Positions 1 through 11,616 of a stretch of DNA of 64,000 nucleotides are shown here, piece by piece. The notes under the pieces are model-generated. The model was not told the origin of the DNA. It saw only the letters and a list, made by a program, of their open reading frames with translations, and ran no database searches. Within the stretch, counting starts at the first letter, position 1; every line of letters starts with the position of its first letter. The stretch spans positions 62,001-126,000 of the forward strand of contig CAWBIJ010000002.1 in the NCBI GenBank assembly GCA_963788975.1, in the 5' to 3' direction. Source of the DNA: VRUE01 sp963788975 (GTDB lineage: Bacteria; Actinomycetota; Thermoleophilia; Solirubrobacterales; 70-9). The position numbers were made by a program, and so were the translations under genes.

Positions 1-342
1 GGGCTCGTCGCCGCCACTCCCGCCGGCTCGACCGGCTACAACCTCGCCAACCAGGGCCCGATCCTCGCCTGGGGGGTGGAGGGGTACGTGGTCTCCTACA
101 TCTCGCCGCACTCGTTGACCGCGCGCGCCCTCGTCGTCGCGCCGGGTGACGTGCTCACCGTCGGCAACGCGACGGGCCGCGAGCCGGTCGACGTCGCGGT
201 CGACGGCGTCCAGCTCTGTGAGATGGAGCCGGGCGCGGCGATAGAGGTGCGCTTCTCCAGGGAAGCCGGCCGCCTCGCTCAGCTGCCTGGCACCAGCTTC
301 TACCACCGCATACGCGAGAAGTTCGGGCATTTGGCCGTCTAG
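1..342 (+). CDS. nadK: NAD kinase, C-terminal part (5' end outside window)
   Basis: Phosphorylates NAD to NADP in the cytoplasm. The reading frame is open from base 1. It begins with LVAATPAGSTGYNLANQGPI, which matches the conserved NAD-kinase segment (ATPTGSTAYNLSAGGP in the family) that contacts the nucleotide, and continues through the C-terminal beta domain (VDVAVDGVQLCEM). It ends with the stop at 340-342. About 113 residues are present, so the N-terminal GGDGT half lies upstream of the window. The next gene is recN, the usual actinobacterial order. An in-frame methionine around base 76 is internal and not the start. Confidence 0.93.
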   Translation, partial: GLVAATPAGSTGYNLANQGPILAWGVEGYVVSYISPHSLTARALVVAPGDVLTVGNATGREPVDVAVDGVQLCEMEPGAAIEVRFSREAGRLAQLPGTSFYHRIREKFGHLAV

Positions 343-374
343 CTCTCCGCGCGGCGGGTGGCGCCGTAGGGGGT

Positions 375-445
375 ACCGCCCCTGAGGAAGCTTTAGCTAC
401 CGGAGGGGGCGGTGGGTCCCCTGCGGCGACAGGACCCGCCGCCCG
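375..445 (+). terminator. hairpin region between nadK and recN
   Basis: The 121-bp gap contains ACCGCCCC (375-382) pairing with GGGGCGGT (406-413). A second imperfect stem follows, with GGGTCC pairing with GGACCC around 414-436. There is no T-tract, so this is a candidate intrinsic or structural terminator only. It could also be part of the recN leader. Confidence 0.35.
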
Positions 446-463
446 GAGTGGTACACAGGGCGC

Positions 464-2146
464 ATGCTGCGTGAGCTGCGGATCGAGAACCTGCTCTTGA
501 TCGAGAGGGCGGAGCTGCGGCTCGGTCCGGGGCTGAACGCGATCACGGGGGAGACCGGGGCGGGGAAGACAGTGCTGGCTCACTCGCTCGACCTGCTGAT
601 GGGCGGCAAGGCCAGGCCGCAGATAGTCCGGCCCGGGGCGGAGGAGGCCTGGGTGGAGGGGGTGTTCGACCTGCCGGAAGGGCTGCTGAGGGAGCCCGAT
701 ATGGAGGAGCTGGCGGAGCGGTTGCCGGAGGGGGCGGAGGAAGTCGTGCTCGGCCGCCGCGTCTCGGCGAGCGGGCGGACCAGCGCCTTCGTCGCCGGCC
801 GCTCCGCGTCTGCCGGCGACCTGAAGCTGTTGGGCGGGCGGCTGCTCGCCTTCTACGGGCAGCACGAGCATCGCAAGCTGACGCTCGCCTCGACCCAGAT
901 GGAGGTGCTGGACGGCTTCGCCGGCCCGGCCCACCTGGAGCTGCGCCGGCTCTATCGCGATGCGCACCGGGAGTGCGCCCGGCTCGAAGCCGAGCTGGCG
1001 GAGTTGCGCGAGCAGGACGGCTCGCGCGAGCGCGACCTGGACCTCTATCGCTACGAGCTGTCCGAGATCGAGGCGGCTGCGCCCGATCCGGCCGAGGAGG
1101 CGGATCTCTCGGCGGAGCGCGAGCGCCTGCGTCACGCCGAGGGCCTGCGCGAGGCGGCGGGTGGGGCACAGGCGGACATCTCCGGTGCTGAGGAGGACGG
1201 CGGCGGCGCTTCGGCTTCGCTCGCCCAGGCCGAGGCTCTGCTCCAGGGTGTCGCCGGGGTCGACGCCGAGCTCGACTCGATCGGCGATCGGCTCGGCGCT
1301 CTCACGCTCGAGCTGGGAGACGTCACCGCCGAGCTGCGCGGCTACCTGGAGGGGATCGAGGCGGACCCGGAGCGGCAGGCGGCGGTCGAGGAACGGCTCG
1401 ACTCGCTGGAGCGGCTGAAGCGCAAGCACGGCGGCAGCATCGAGTCGGTGCTGGCGCACGCGGAGCGCTGCCGGGCGGAGGTCGAGCGAATCGAGGGCGC
1501 GGAGTCGAGAGGCGGCGAGGCGGAGACGGCGCTGGCCGAGGCCGAGTCGCAACGGGAGAAGCTCGGAGAGCGCCTCGCCAAGGGCCGTGCCAAGGCCGCC
1601 TCCCCACTAGAGACGCGGGTGGCCGAGGAGCTGGAGGGTTTGGCGATGCCGGGCGCCGTCCTCGAGGTTGTCCTCGAGCCCCATCCCGACGGGTTCGGCC
1701 CGAGCGGAAGGGAGACGGTCGAGCTGCGGGTCGCGCCGAACCCGGGCATCGAGCCGGCGCCGCTGCGCGACGCGGCGTCGGGCGGCGAGCTCTCGCGGGT
1801 GATGCTCGCCCTGACCGGCCTCGGCGAGGCCGGCGGACCGGGCACCCTCGTCTTCGACGAGATCGACGCCGGGGTCGGCGGCACCACCGCGCGCGCCGTC
1901 GGCGAGCGGCTGCGGGCGCTGGGCGAGGTCCGCCAAGTGATCTGCATCACCCACCTGCCGCAGGTCGCTTCCCTCGCCGAGACGCACTTCCGCCTCGAGA
2001 AGGACCTCGCTGGCGAGCCGGCGCGGGCGACCGTGGAGCGTCTTGACGGCGACGCGGTGGTGGCGGAGATCCGCCGCATGCTCGGCGGCGAGGATGCCGA
2101 CGAGGCAGCGACCCGCCACGCTCGGGAGTTGCTCGCCGCCGCCTGA
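464..2146 (+). CDS. recN: DNA repair protein RecN (SMC-like ATPase)
   Basis: RecN is a cytoplasmic SMC-family ATPase that acts at double-strand breaks. The N-terminus reads MLRELRIENLLLIERAEL followed by the Walker A motif GETGAGKT (about residues 29-36). A long Glu/Arg/Ala-rich coiled-coil middle (about 150-370) follows. The C-terminal ATPase half has the signature ASGGELSRVMLAL and Walker B VFDEIDAGVGG. At 560 residues it is the normal family length. The ATG at 464 places the start exactly at the family N-terminus. It sits between nadK and steA, as in other actinobacteria. Confidence 0.96.
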   Translation: MLRELRIENLLLIERAELRLGPGLNAITGETGAGKTVLAHSLDLLMGGKARPQIVRPGAEEAWVEGVFDLPEGLLREPDMEELAERLPEGAEEVVLGRRVSASGRTSAFVAGRSASAGDLKLLGGRLLAFYGQHEHRKLTLASTQMEVLDGFAGPAHLELRRLYRDAHRECARLEAELAELREQDGSRERDLDLYRYELSEIEAAAPDPAEEADLSAERERLRHAEGLREAAGGAQADISGAEEDGGGASASLAQAEALLQGVAGVDAELDSIGDRLGALTLELGDVTAELRGYLEGIEADPERQAAVEERLDSLERLKRKHGGSIESVLAHAERCRAEVERIEGAESRGGEAETALAEAESQREKLGERLAKGRAKAASPLETRVAEELEGLAMPGAVLEVVLEPHPDGFGPSGRETVELRVAPNPGIEPAPLRDAASGGELSRVMLALTGLGEAGGPGTLVFDEIDAGVGGTTARAVGERLRALGEVRQVICITHLPQVASLAETHFRLEKDLAGEPARATVERLDGDAVVAEIRRMLGGEDADEAATRHARELLAAA

Positions 2147-2192
2147 GCCCGAAGCCGCCTGCGGCGCTTGCCAGGGCGGTTAACCTGCTTCG

Positions 2193-3383
2193 GTGGCCAC
2201 CGCCAGTCGCCGTCGCTTCCCTGCGCTGCTCTCACGGCGCAACGGGGCGTCCGCGGAGGAGTCGACCCGCGGCACGGCGCGGCTCGGGAAGCGCACCAAG
2301 CATCTGGTCAAGCGCCTTGGCCCCGGCGATGTCGCCGTCATCGACCACCTGAACATCGATCGCATCGCGGCCGAGGAGCTGATCGCGACTGGCGTCGGCG
2401 CGGTGCTGAACGCATCGCCCTCCTCCGACGGCCAGTACCCGAACACCGGGCCGCTGCTGCTCGCCCGCGCCGGCATCCTGCTCGTCGACGTCGAGGACGG
2501 CGATCCCTTCGCGCTGCTGCACGACGGCGACGCGGTGACGATCTCCCGTGGCGGCGCCGTCACCGTCGGGAATGGTGAGCTGCTGCGCGGCCGGAGGCTC
2601 GAGGTCGCTGAGCTGGAGCGCCAGCTCGACGAGCAGCGCGAGCGGGTCGACGAGGCGCTCGCCGAATTCGCCGAGAACACGGTCGCCCACGTTCGTCAGG
2701 AGACCGACCTGCTGACCGGCAGCGTCGAGTTTCCGCCCACCCGCGCTTCCTTCCGCGACCGGCACGTGCTGATCGTCGTCCGCGGCGAGCACCACCGGCG
2801 CGACCTGAAGGCGCTTCGCGCCTACATCCGCGACATGCGGCCGGTGGTGGTGGCGGTCGACGGCGGCGCCGACGGGGCGCTGGAAGCGGGCCTGAAGCCG
2901 GACCTGATCCTCGGCGACATGGACTCCGCCGGCGACGCGGCGCTCCGCTGCGGAGCCGAGCTGATCGTCCACGCCTACCCCGACGGCCGCGCGCCGGGGC
3001 GCCAGAGGCTGCTGGACATGGGGCTCGAGCACACCGTCTTGCCGGCCGCCGGCACGAGCGAGGACGTGGCGATGCTGATGGCCTACGAGCGAGGCGCGGC
3101 GCTGATCGTCAGCGTCGGCGCCCACTTCAACCTGATCGAGTTCCTCGACCGCAAGCGCGGCGGGATGTCCTCGACCTTCCTCACTCGGCTGCGGATCGGC
3201 GAGCGCCTGGTCGACGCGAAGGGCGTCAGCCGCCTCTACAATCCCGGGACCGGGTACGGCCCGGCCGCACTCTTCCTCGCCGCCTTCGCGATCCTGCTCG
3301 CGGTTCTCGTGATCGCCTCACCGGCGCTGAACGAGCTCGTCGACTTGATCTGGCTCAAGATCAAGATCTGGCTCGGGCTTTAG
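2193..3383 (+). CDS. steA: SteA-like cytokinetic ring protein
   Basis: SteA and SteB form a division-site complex in Corynebacterium and relatives; a role here is inferred from family and synteny. The protein has 396 residues. The N-terminal half carries RTKHLVKRLGPGDVAVIDH and NASPSSDGQYPNTGP, typical of SteA. The middle is a thiamin-pyrophosphokinase-like fold (VVAVDGGADGALEAGLKPDL, then LGDMDSAGDAA). One C-terminal transmembrane helix lies at about 350-375. The start is GTG. It is followed 40 bp later by the SteB homologue. Confidence 0.85.
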   Translation: MATASRRRFPALLSRRNGASAEESTRGTARLGKRTKHLVKRLGPGDVAVIDHLNIDRIAAEELIATGVGAVLNASPSSDGQYPNTGPLLLARAGILLVDVEDGDPFALLHDGDAVTISRGGAVTVGNGELLRGRRLEVAELERQLDEQRERVDEALAEFAENTVAHVRQETDLLTGSVEFPPTRASFRDRHVLIVVRGEHHRRDLKALRAYIRDMRPVVVAVDGGADGALEAGLKPDLILGDMDSAGDAALRCGAELIVHAYPDGRAPGRQRLLDMGLEHTVLPAAGTSEDVAMLMAYERGAALIVSVGAHFNLIEFLDRKRGGMSSTFLTRLRIGERLVDAKGVSRLYNPGTGYGPAALFLAAFAILLAVLVIASPALNELVDLIWLKIKIWLGL

Positions 3384-3423
3384 ACGTGCCGGCACGTCCG
3401 AGGGCGAATAGCCTTCTCGGCCG

Positions 3424-4293
3424 ATGGGATACAGCGCCCGCTACCACGCCACTTCACTAATCGCGATCTTCGTCGCCTTGGCGATCGGGATCGTGATCGG
3501 GGCCGCCCTCGGCGGCGACACCCTCGACGACACTCGCAAAGACCTGGAGCGCAGCCTCACCGGCAACCTCGAGGACGCTCGCGAGCGCTCCGAGGAGCTG
3601 AGCGGGGAGCTGGGTCGCGCCAACGAGTTCGCCGCGCGGGTCTACCCGACGCTTACCCGCGACCGACTGGGCGGCCGCCGGATCGGCTTGCTCGCGCTCG
3701 GAAACCTGCCCGGCGACGTTCCCGACGAGGTCGAGGAGGCGCTGGGCCCGACGGGCGGGAGGCTAGTCGCTGTCGGCGTCGTGCGGGAGCCGATCGACGT
3801 TCGTGCCCTCGCCAACGACTTGGAGAGGACCCGTTTTGCCGAGATGGCCGACGACCCCGACGCCCAGACTGCTTTCGGGGCCGGGGTCGGTCGCCAGCTC
3901 GTGCTCGGCGGGAAGTTGCTGGAGCGGGTGCGAAGCCGCCTCTTCTCGCGCGCCAGCGGCAACTTCGGCGGGCTCGACGGCGTGATCGTCGTCCGCGACC
4001 AGCCCGAAGACATGGGGTCGACGCAGGAGGCCGCCGCGGGACGGGTCGAGTCCGGGCTCGTGAGCGGCATCGCCGCGACCCGAGCGCCGGGGGTCGGGGT
4101 CGAGACCTCGACCGACGACTCGTCCTCTATCGCCTTCTTCCAGGCAAGCGACCTCTCCAGCGTCGACGATGTCGACCTCGTCGCCGGGCGGTTGGCGATG
4201 GTCCTCTCCTTGCTCGGGGCCGAGGGCAGCTTCGGGGTGAAGGGCACTGCCGACAGCCTGCTGCCCGACCTGCTGACCCCCGAGCGCCAGTGA
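3424..4293 (+). CDS. SteB/MctB-family protein (DUF3186)
   Basis: This 289-residue protein opens with MGYSARYHATSLIAIFVALA, a single N-terminal transmembrane helix (about 8-30). A coiled-coil stretch (about 35-75) and an extracytoplasmic alpha/beta domain (RIGLLALGNLPGD onward) follow. This is the layout of the family called MctB (copper-associated channel, Mycobacterium) or SteB (division, Corynebacterium). Its place directly after steA supports the SteB role. The last four bases overlap the GTG start of the next gene, implying translational coupling. Family membership is clear; which of the two published functions applies is not. Confidence 0.82.
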   Translation: MGYSARYHATSLIAIFVALAIGIVIGAALGGDTLDDTRKDLERSLTGNLEDARERSEELSGELGRANEFAARVYPTLTRDRLGGRRIGLLALGNLPGDVPDEVEEALGPTGGRLVAVGVVREPIDVRALANDLERTRFAEMADDPDAQTAFGAGVGRQLVLGGKLLERVRSRLFSRASGNFGGLDGVIVVRDQPEDMGSTQEAAAGRVESGLVSGIAATRAPGVGVETSTDDSSSIAFFQASDLSSVDDVDLVAGRLAMVLSLLGAEGSFGVKGTADSLLPDLLTPERQ

Positions 4294-5122
4294 CCTGGAT
4301 CGGCTTCCCGGTTGCGATCGCCGTCGCCCTGGTGGTGGTGCCGGCGGGAGTGCGGGGGCTGCTTGACGCCGGGCTGGTGCGCGAGAACTACCGCGGCGCC
4401 AGGCTCGCCTTCCCACTCGGCGCGATGCTTGCGACGGCGGCGCTGGTGGCGCTGGCGCCGCTCGCCTTTCTCGACGACCGCGCCGACCTCGACCTGCTCG
4501 ACCCCGAGCTGCGCCGCTGGCTGCCCTACCTGCTCGGCGTCGCTTTCCTCGGCTTCCTAGACGACTCGCTAGGACGTGGCGAGGCGGCGGATGCTCCCCG
4601 CGGCTGGCGCGGTCACTGGCGGGCGCTGCGCGAAGGGCGGCTCTCGACCGGTGCGATCAAGGCAATCGGGGCGCTGGCGCTGGCGGCCTACGTCGTCTCC
4701 GGCCGTGGGCTCGAGTCCTGGCGCTACCTCGCCGACGTGGCGCTGCTGATCCTCGCCACCAACCTCTTCAACCTGCTCGACCTGCGGCCGGGGCGGGCCG
4801 AGAAGGCGCTGGCGCTGCTCGGGATCGGGCTCTGCCTCGGCGCCTGGACGCTGGCGCCGATCGAGCTGGCGGGGATCTTCGCCGGGGCGATCCTGGTCGG
4901 CGCCTGGTTCACCTTGCGCGAGCAGGCGATGCTCGGCGACACCGGCTCGAACCTGGTCGGGGCCGTCGCTGGCGTCTGGCTGTTGACGACCCTGGGGGCC
5001 GACGAGCGGCTGGTCGCCCTCGCCGCCGTCGTCGCATTGACCATTTACGGAGAGTTGCGTTCGATCTCGAAGGCGGTCGAGTCGCTTCCGCCCCTGCGCT
5101 GGCTAGACTCGCTCGGCAGAGC

Positions 5123-5126
<4 letters not shown>
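4290..5126 (+). CDS. MraY/WecA-like polytopic membrane protein
   Basis: A 278-residue membrane protein with about nine hydrophobic segments. It resembles polyprenyl-phosphate hexosamine-1-phosphate transferases. FLGFLDDSLG matches the DD motif, NLFNLLDLRPGRA occupies the NxxNxxDG position, and MLGDTGSN matches the late GDxGS motif. The DG of the second motif is replaced by DL, so catalytic competence is uncertain. The GTG start overlaps the steB stop, and its stop overlaps the pyrG start (ATGA). That coupling to SteA/SteB suggests a job in envelope or septum synthesis, by inference. Confidence 0.75.
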
Positions 5127-6787
<1,661 letters not shown>

Positions 6788-6798
6788 CCTGTCCCGTC

Positions 6799-7908
6799 GT
6801 GGAGAGGCTTTACGAGACCTTCGTCCGGCTCTGCGAGATTCGCAGCCCGACGGGGGAGGAGCGCGAGGTCACCGACACGGTGACCGCCGAGCTGCGGGCG
6901 TTGGGGCTCGAAGTGAACGAGGACGACGCGGCTGGTCCGGCGAAAGCGGGGGCGGGCAACCTGGTTGCGCGGCTGCCCGGTCGGAGCGAGGGGTGGGTGA
7001 TGTTCTGCGCTCACCTCGACACGGTTCCCCACGAGGGCCTCATCGAGGTGGTGAACGACGACGGCGTCTTCCGCAGTCGCGGCGAGACGATCCTCGGTGC
7101 CGACAACAAGGCAGCGGTTGCCGTCTTCATGGAGCTGGTCGCCCGTCACGCGGGAGAGCCGCCGCCGGTCGGGATTGAGCTGCTGCTGACCGTGGCCGAG
7201 GAGCAGGGATTGCGGGGGGCGAAGGCCTTCGACGCGTCGGCGTTGCGATCGAGGTGCGGTTTCGTCCTCGACCACGCCAGCGCGATCGGCGAGGTGATCG
7301 TCAGCTCGCCGACCCAACAGCGCCTGCTCGCCGACTTCGAGGGGGTCGAGGCGCACGCCGGGATCCGGCCCGAGGATGGCAACAACGCGATCGCCGCCGC
7401 CGCGGCAGCGGTCTCCCGGATGGAGATCGGTCGGCTCGACGAGGAGACGACCGCGAACGTCGGGCTGATCGAGGGTGGCACCTCGGGCAACGTCGTGGCG
7501 GGCCATTGCAAGGTGACGGCGGAGACCCGCGCGCTCGACGCAGATCGCGCCGCCGAGGTCGCCGGTGCGATGACCGAGGCCTTCGCCTGGGGCGCCAGCG
7601 AGCACGGCTGCGACGTCGACGTGCGGGTCGAAGAGGTGTTTCGCGGCTATGAACTGGCGTCGTCTTCGCCCTCGCTGGCCTGCGCCGAGGCTGGTCTGCG
7701 ACGGGCCGGGTTCGAGCCGGTGCGGACCGCGACCGGCGGCGGCAGTGACGCCAATGCGCTGATCGCCGCCGGCTTTGACTGCGTCCTGCTCGCCAACGGC
7801 ACGGAGGCGAACCACACTGCGGAGGAGAGCGTCAGCGCCGCAAATCTTGACGCGATGCTTGCGGTCTGCGAGGCGATTCTGGTCGAGGCCGCCGCGGGCG
7901 CGGAGTGA
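6799..7908 (+). CDS. M20-family (PepT-like) metallopeptidase
   Basis: Predicted zinc-dependent di/tripeptidase of 369 residues. The start is GTG at 6799 (VERLYETFVRLCEIRSPTGE); longer versions run into pyrG and are rejected. Metal-site motifs seen are MFCAHLDTVPH, ILGADNKAAVAVF and TVAEEQGLRG, followed by a dimerization-like middle domain with GGTSGNVV, and ATGGGSDAN with a late NGTEANHTAEE. The order and spacing fit the PepT-like branch. It occupies the slot where Mycobacterium has a NUDIX gene between pyrG and xerD. The stop overlaps the next start (GTGA). Confidence 0.87.
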   Translation: MERLYETFVRLCEIRSPTGEEREVTDTVTAELRALGLEVNEDDAAGPAKAGAGNLVARLPGRSEGWVMFCAHLDTVPHEGLIEVVNDDGVFRSRGETILGADNKAAVAVFMELVARHAGEPPPVGIELLLTVAEEQGLRGAKAFDASALRSRCGFVLDHASAIGEVIVSSPTQQRLLADFEGVEAHAGIRPEDGNNAIAAAAAAVSRMEIGRLDEETTANVGLIEGGTSGNVVAGHCKVTAETRALDADRAAEVAGAMTEAFAWGASEHGCDVDVRVEEVFRGYELASSSPSLACAEAGLRRAGFEPVRTATGGGSDANALIAAGFDCVLLANGTEANHTAEESVSAANLDAMLAVCEAILVEAAAGAE

Positions 7909-8921
7909 GTGGCCGGCTGAAGCTGCGTCGCGGGGTCGTCGTCGGCGAGGACCCGCTGACGGTGGAGATCGACGGCGAGCGCCGCCGCGCCTGGGCCGAT
8001 ACCGGCCTGCTCGGCGAGATGTACGAGGGCGACGAGGTCGTCGTCAACGTCGAGGCGCTCGACCTTGGACTCGGCTCGGGCGGCTTCGACGTCGTCCACG
8101 TCAACCTCAGCCGTGGCCTGGAGAGCGGTGGGAGAGAGGACGAGCACGTGATCAAGCTCAACTACAGCTCGCTCCAACACCCGGTCGAGCCGGTCGAGCG
8201 GCCGATGGCGGAGACCCACGGCCCGGCGACGACGCCGGTGCTGGTCCTGCCCCTGCACGGCCACCTGGCGCCGGCGGCCTGGGCGGCTTCCCGGACAGCA
8301 CCTGAGCTGAAGGTCGGCTACGTGCAGACGGCTGGGGGAGCCCTGCCGGGATCGTTCTCCCTCGACGTCGCCGAGCTGCGCGAGCGCGATCTGCTCTGCG
8401 GCCATATCACCGCCGCTCCGACCTATGGTGGCGATCACGAGGCACTTTCCGTCGCCGGCGCGCTCGACGCCGCCGCGCACGGGCTCGGCTGGGACGCGAT
8501 CCTCGCCGGCCCTGGCCCCGGCATCATCGGCTCCGACACCCACCTCGGCCACGGCGGCATGGCCGCGCTCGACACCGCCCACGCCGCGCTCGCCCTCGGC
8601 ATGCCGACGCTGCTCTCGCCCCGCCTCTCCGCCGCCGATCCCCGTGAGCGCCATCGCAGCGTCAGCCATCACACCCTCACCGTCTTGCGAATGCTCCTCG
8701 GGGCGGTCGAGATCGCCGTGCCTTCCGACAACCCAATTGTCACGGCCAAGCTCGCCGATGCTGCGGCCTGGCGCCACAAGCTCACCGAGGCTCCCGCCGA
8801 CCTCGAGGGTTATGGGGCGTCCGGCCTGCCTGCGCAGACGATGGGCCGCTCGCTGGAGGAGGACCCGCTCTTCTTCGCCGCCCCGCTCGCCGCGGGCGGC
8901 GCCTTGCGCACCAAGGGTTGA
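7905..8921 (+). CDS. DUF3866 family protein
   Basis: 338 residues with no assigned function. The N-terminus is a small beta domain (LKLRRGVVVGEDPLTVEIDG, then the GDEVVVNVEALDLGLGSGGFD region) with the family landmark HVIKLNYSSLQ at about 80. The rest looks alpha/beta and includes LVLPLHGHLAPAAWA and GPGPGIIGSDTHLGHGGMAA. No transmembrane segment is obvious. The GTG start overlaps the peptidase stop. The family is seen in actinobacteria near xerD. The Gly-rich GPGPGI segment and the conserved His residues suggest a binding pocket, but no reaction can be named. Confidence 0.8.
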   Translation: MSGRLKLRRGVVVGEDPLTVEIDGERRRAWADTGLLGEMYEGDEVVVNVEALDLGLGSGGFDVVHVNLSRGLESGGREDEHVIKLNYSSLQHPVEPVERPMAETHGPATTPVLVLPLHGHLAPAAWAASRTAPELKVGYVQTAGGALPGSFSLDVAELRERDLLCGHITAAPTYGGDHEALSVAGALDAAAHGLGWDAILAGPGPGIIGSDTHLGHGGMAALDTAHAALALGMPTLLSPRLSAADPRERHRSVSHHTLTVLRMLLGAVEIAVPSDNPIVTAKLADAAAWRHKLTEAPADLEGYGASGLPAQTMGRSLEEDPLFFAAPLAAGGALRTKG

Positions 8922-8946
8922 GCGCCGCCGGCGAGAACCAGGTCGC

Positions 8947-9891
<945 letters not shown>

Positions 9892-9896
9892 CAGCG

Positions 9897-9942
9897 CGCG
9901 TTCGCTGTTTGTCCCCCTAGAGCGCCACAAACAACGAACGCG
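9897..9942 (+). terminator. 16-bp inverted repeat after xerD
   Basis: CGCGTTCGCTGTTTGT (9897-9912) pairs with ACAAACAACGAACGCG (9927-9942) with one mismatch across a 14-nt loop. It lies 5 bp after the xerD stop and 19 bp before mutM. It lacks a T-run, so it is either a terminator-like hairpin or an operator-like palindrome. Confidence 0.5.
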
Positions 9943-9961
9943 GTCAGGTAGAAACCGGGCG

Positions 9962-10876
9962 ATGCCCGAGCTGCCCGAGGTCGAGACCGTCTGCCGCCAG
10001 CTCGAGCCTGAGATCGAAGGCCGGCGGATCGAGCGGCTCGAGGTGCTCGACGAGCGCTGGTGCCGGCCGACGCCGCCGCGCGAGCTGGAGGCAGAGGTGG
10101 AGGGGACGACGATCGAGGGCCTGGGGCGCCGCGGCAAGTACCTGCTGCTAGCGCTCGACGGCACCCGCACCCTGGTCATGCACCTGCGGATGACCGGCAA
10201 TCTGGTCCTGGTCGAAGGCGAGGACAGGCTCGACCCCTCCGAGGGGATGAGGCTCTACGAGGGCGAGCGCTCGACCTCCGAGCGTCACCTGCGCGCCCGC
10301 TTCGCCCTCGATGACGGGCGCGAGCTCTGGTTCACCGACCCGCGCCGCTTCGGCGAGGCATTCCTGATCGACGACGCCGACCTCGAGGCCCGCTTCGAGC
10401 GGCTTGGGGTCGAGCCCTTTTCCGAAGACTTCACGCCAGAGGCGCTGGCCGCGATGAGCGCCGGTCGCACGGCGCCGCTGAAGTCCTTCTTGCTCGATCA
10501 GTCGCGAATCGCGGGGGTAGGGAACATCTACGCCGACGAGGCGCTATTCCGCGCGCGACTGCACCCGCTCTCGCCGGCCGGCTCGATGCGGTCCGAGCAC
10601 CACGAGGCGCTGCGCGACGCGGTGGTCACGGCGCTGGAGGCGGGGATCGACCGCGGCGGCGCCTCGATCGACGACTACCGCGACGGGCGCGGCGAGAAGG
10701 GGACGATGCAGGATGAGTTCCTCGTCCACACCCGTGAGGGTGAGCCTTGTCCGAGCTGCGGTGAGCCGATCGTGCGGATCGTCGTCTCCGGTCGCTCGAC
10801 CTACTACTGCCCGCACTGTCAGGTCCGCCTGCGCAAGCGCCCTCGCCGCCGCCGTCCGGCCCGTCGTTCAACTTAG
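9962..10876 (+). CDS. mutM: formamidopyrimidine-DNA glycosylase
   Basis: Base-excision glycosylase/AP lyase for oxidized purines. After Met removal the catalytic Pro and Glu are exposed (MPELPEVETVCRQLEPEI). The H2TH region reads LLDQSRIAGVGNIYADEALF, and the C-terminal zinc finger has CPSCGEPIVR and YYCPHC. At 304 residues it is slightly long because of an insert around GEDRLDPSEGMRLYEGERS and a basic tail (RKRPRRRRPARRS). The Fpg zinc finger is intact. It starts a run of DNA-repair genes with recO. Confidence 0.95.
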   Translation: MPELPEVETVCRQLEPEIEGRRIERLEVLDERWCRPTPPRELEAEVEGTTIEGLGRRGKYLLLALDGTRTLVMHLRMTGNLVLVEGEDRLDPSEGMRLYEGERSTSERHLRARFALDDGRELWFTDPRRFGEAFLIDDADLEARFERLGVEPFSEDFTPEALAAMSAGRTAPLKSFLLDQSRIAGVGNIYADEALFRARLHPLSPAGSMRSEHHEALRDAVVTALEAGIDRGGASIDDYRDGRGEKGTMQDEFLVHTREGEPCPSCGEPIVRIVVSGRSTYYCPHCQVRLRKRPRRRRPARRST

Positions 10877-10881
10877 ATTGC

Positions 10882-11607
10882 GTGGCCGGAAAGACCCTGA
10901 AGACGGAGGCGGTGGTCCTGCGCAGCATCCGCTTCGGCGAGGCCGACCGCATCCTCCACCTCTACTCGGCGAACCGAGGCAGGATTGGGGCGATCGCGAA
11001 GGGAGCGCGGCGGCCGAAGTCCCGCTTCGGCGGCCGCCTGGAGCCCTTCTTCCGTCTCGACCTCCTCCTGCACGAAGGACGGGGCGAGCTGCTCACAGTG
11101 ACCAACGTGGCCACGGTCGACGGCTACCCCCGCCTGCGCTCCTCCGGACCGGCGCTGAGCGCCGGCGCCCGTGCCTGCGACGCGGTCCTGCGCCTGCTCG
11201 ACTCGGCGGAGGCGAACCGTCCCGCCTACAACCTGCTCAGCCGCTATCTGGGCCTGCTCGACGACCCTGCGGCGGAGCGGGCGGCGGCGGTGGAGACGGC
11301 ACTCTCCTTCCGGCTCAAGCTGGCACTGGTGGCGGGCTTCGCGCCCGAGCTGGCCTCCTGCGCCCGCTGCGGCGAGGCCGAGCACCTGGTCGGCTTCTCC
11401 GGCGCCGCGGGGGGAGTGGTCTGCGCCGGCTGCGAGGCGGGCTCATTCCCCCTCTCCGAGGAGGCGCACCGCTTCATGGTCGAGGCGATCGCGAAGCCGC
11501 TTTCTGAGGCGCCGGCCGCCGGAGAGCGGGAGCTGCGCCAGGTGGAGCGGGCGGTTGGCGAGACGCTGGAGCACCACGCGCACGTGCAGCTGCGCCCCGC
11601 GGCGTAG
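10882..11607 (+). CDS. recO: DNA repair protein RecO
   Basis: RecO loads RecA with RecF/RecR. 241 residues. The N-terminal OB fold is KTLKTEAVVLRSIRFGEADR with IGAIAKGARRPKSRFGGRLE. A helical domain follows, then a C-terminal zinc site (CARCGEAEHL and VCAGCE). The start is GTG, 5 bp after the mutM stop, so the two are probably co-transcribed. Size and motif order fit the family. Confidence 0.94.
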   Translation: MAGKTLKTEAVVLRSIRFGEADRILHLYSANRGRIGAIAKGARRPKSRFGGRLEPFFRLDLLLHEGRGELLTVTNVATVDGYPRLRSSGPALSAGARACDAVLRLLDSAEANRPAYNLLSRYLGLLDDPAAERAAAVETALSFRLKLALVAGFAPELASCARCGEAEHLVGFSGAAGGVVCAGCEAGSFPLSEEAHRFMVEAIAKPLSEAPAAGERELRQVERAVGETLEHHAHVQLRPAA

Positions 11608-11616
11608 GATCGGGCC

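Noticed and set aside
155..1552. Long minus-strand open frame over nadK/recN
   Set aside because: It is a high-GC shadow of recN with Arg/Pro-rich composition and no domain.
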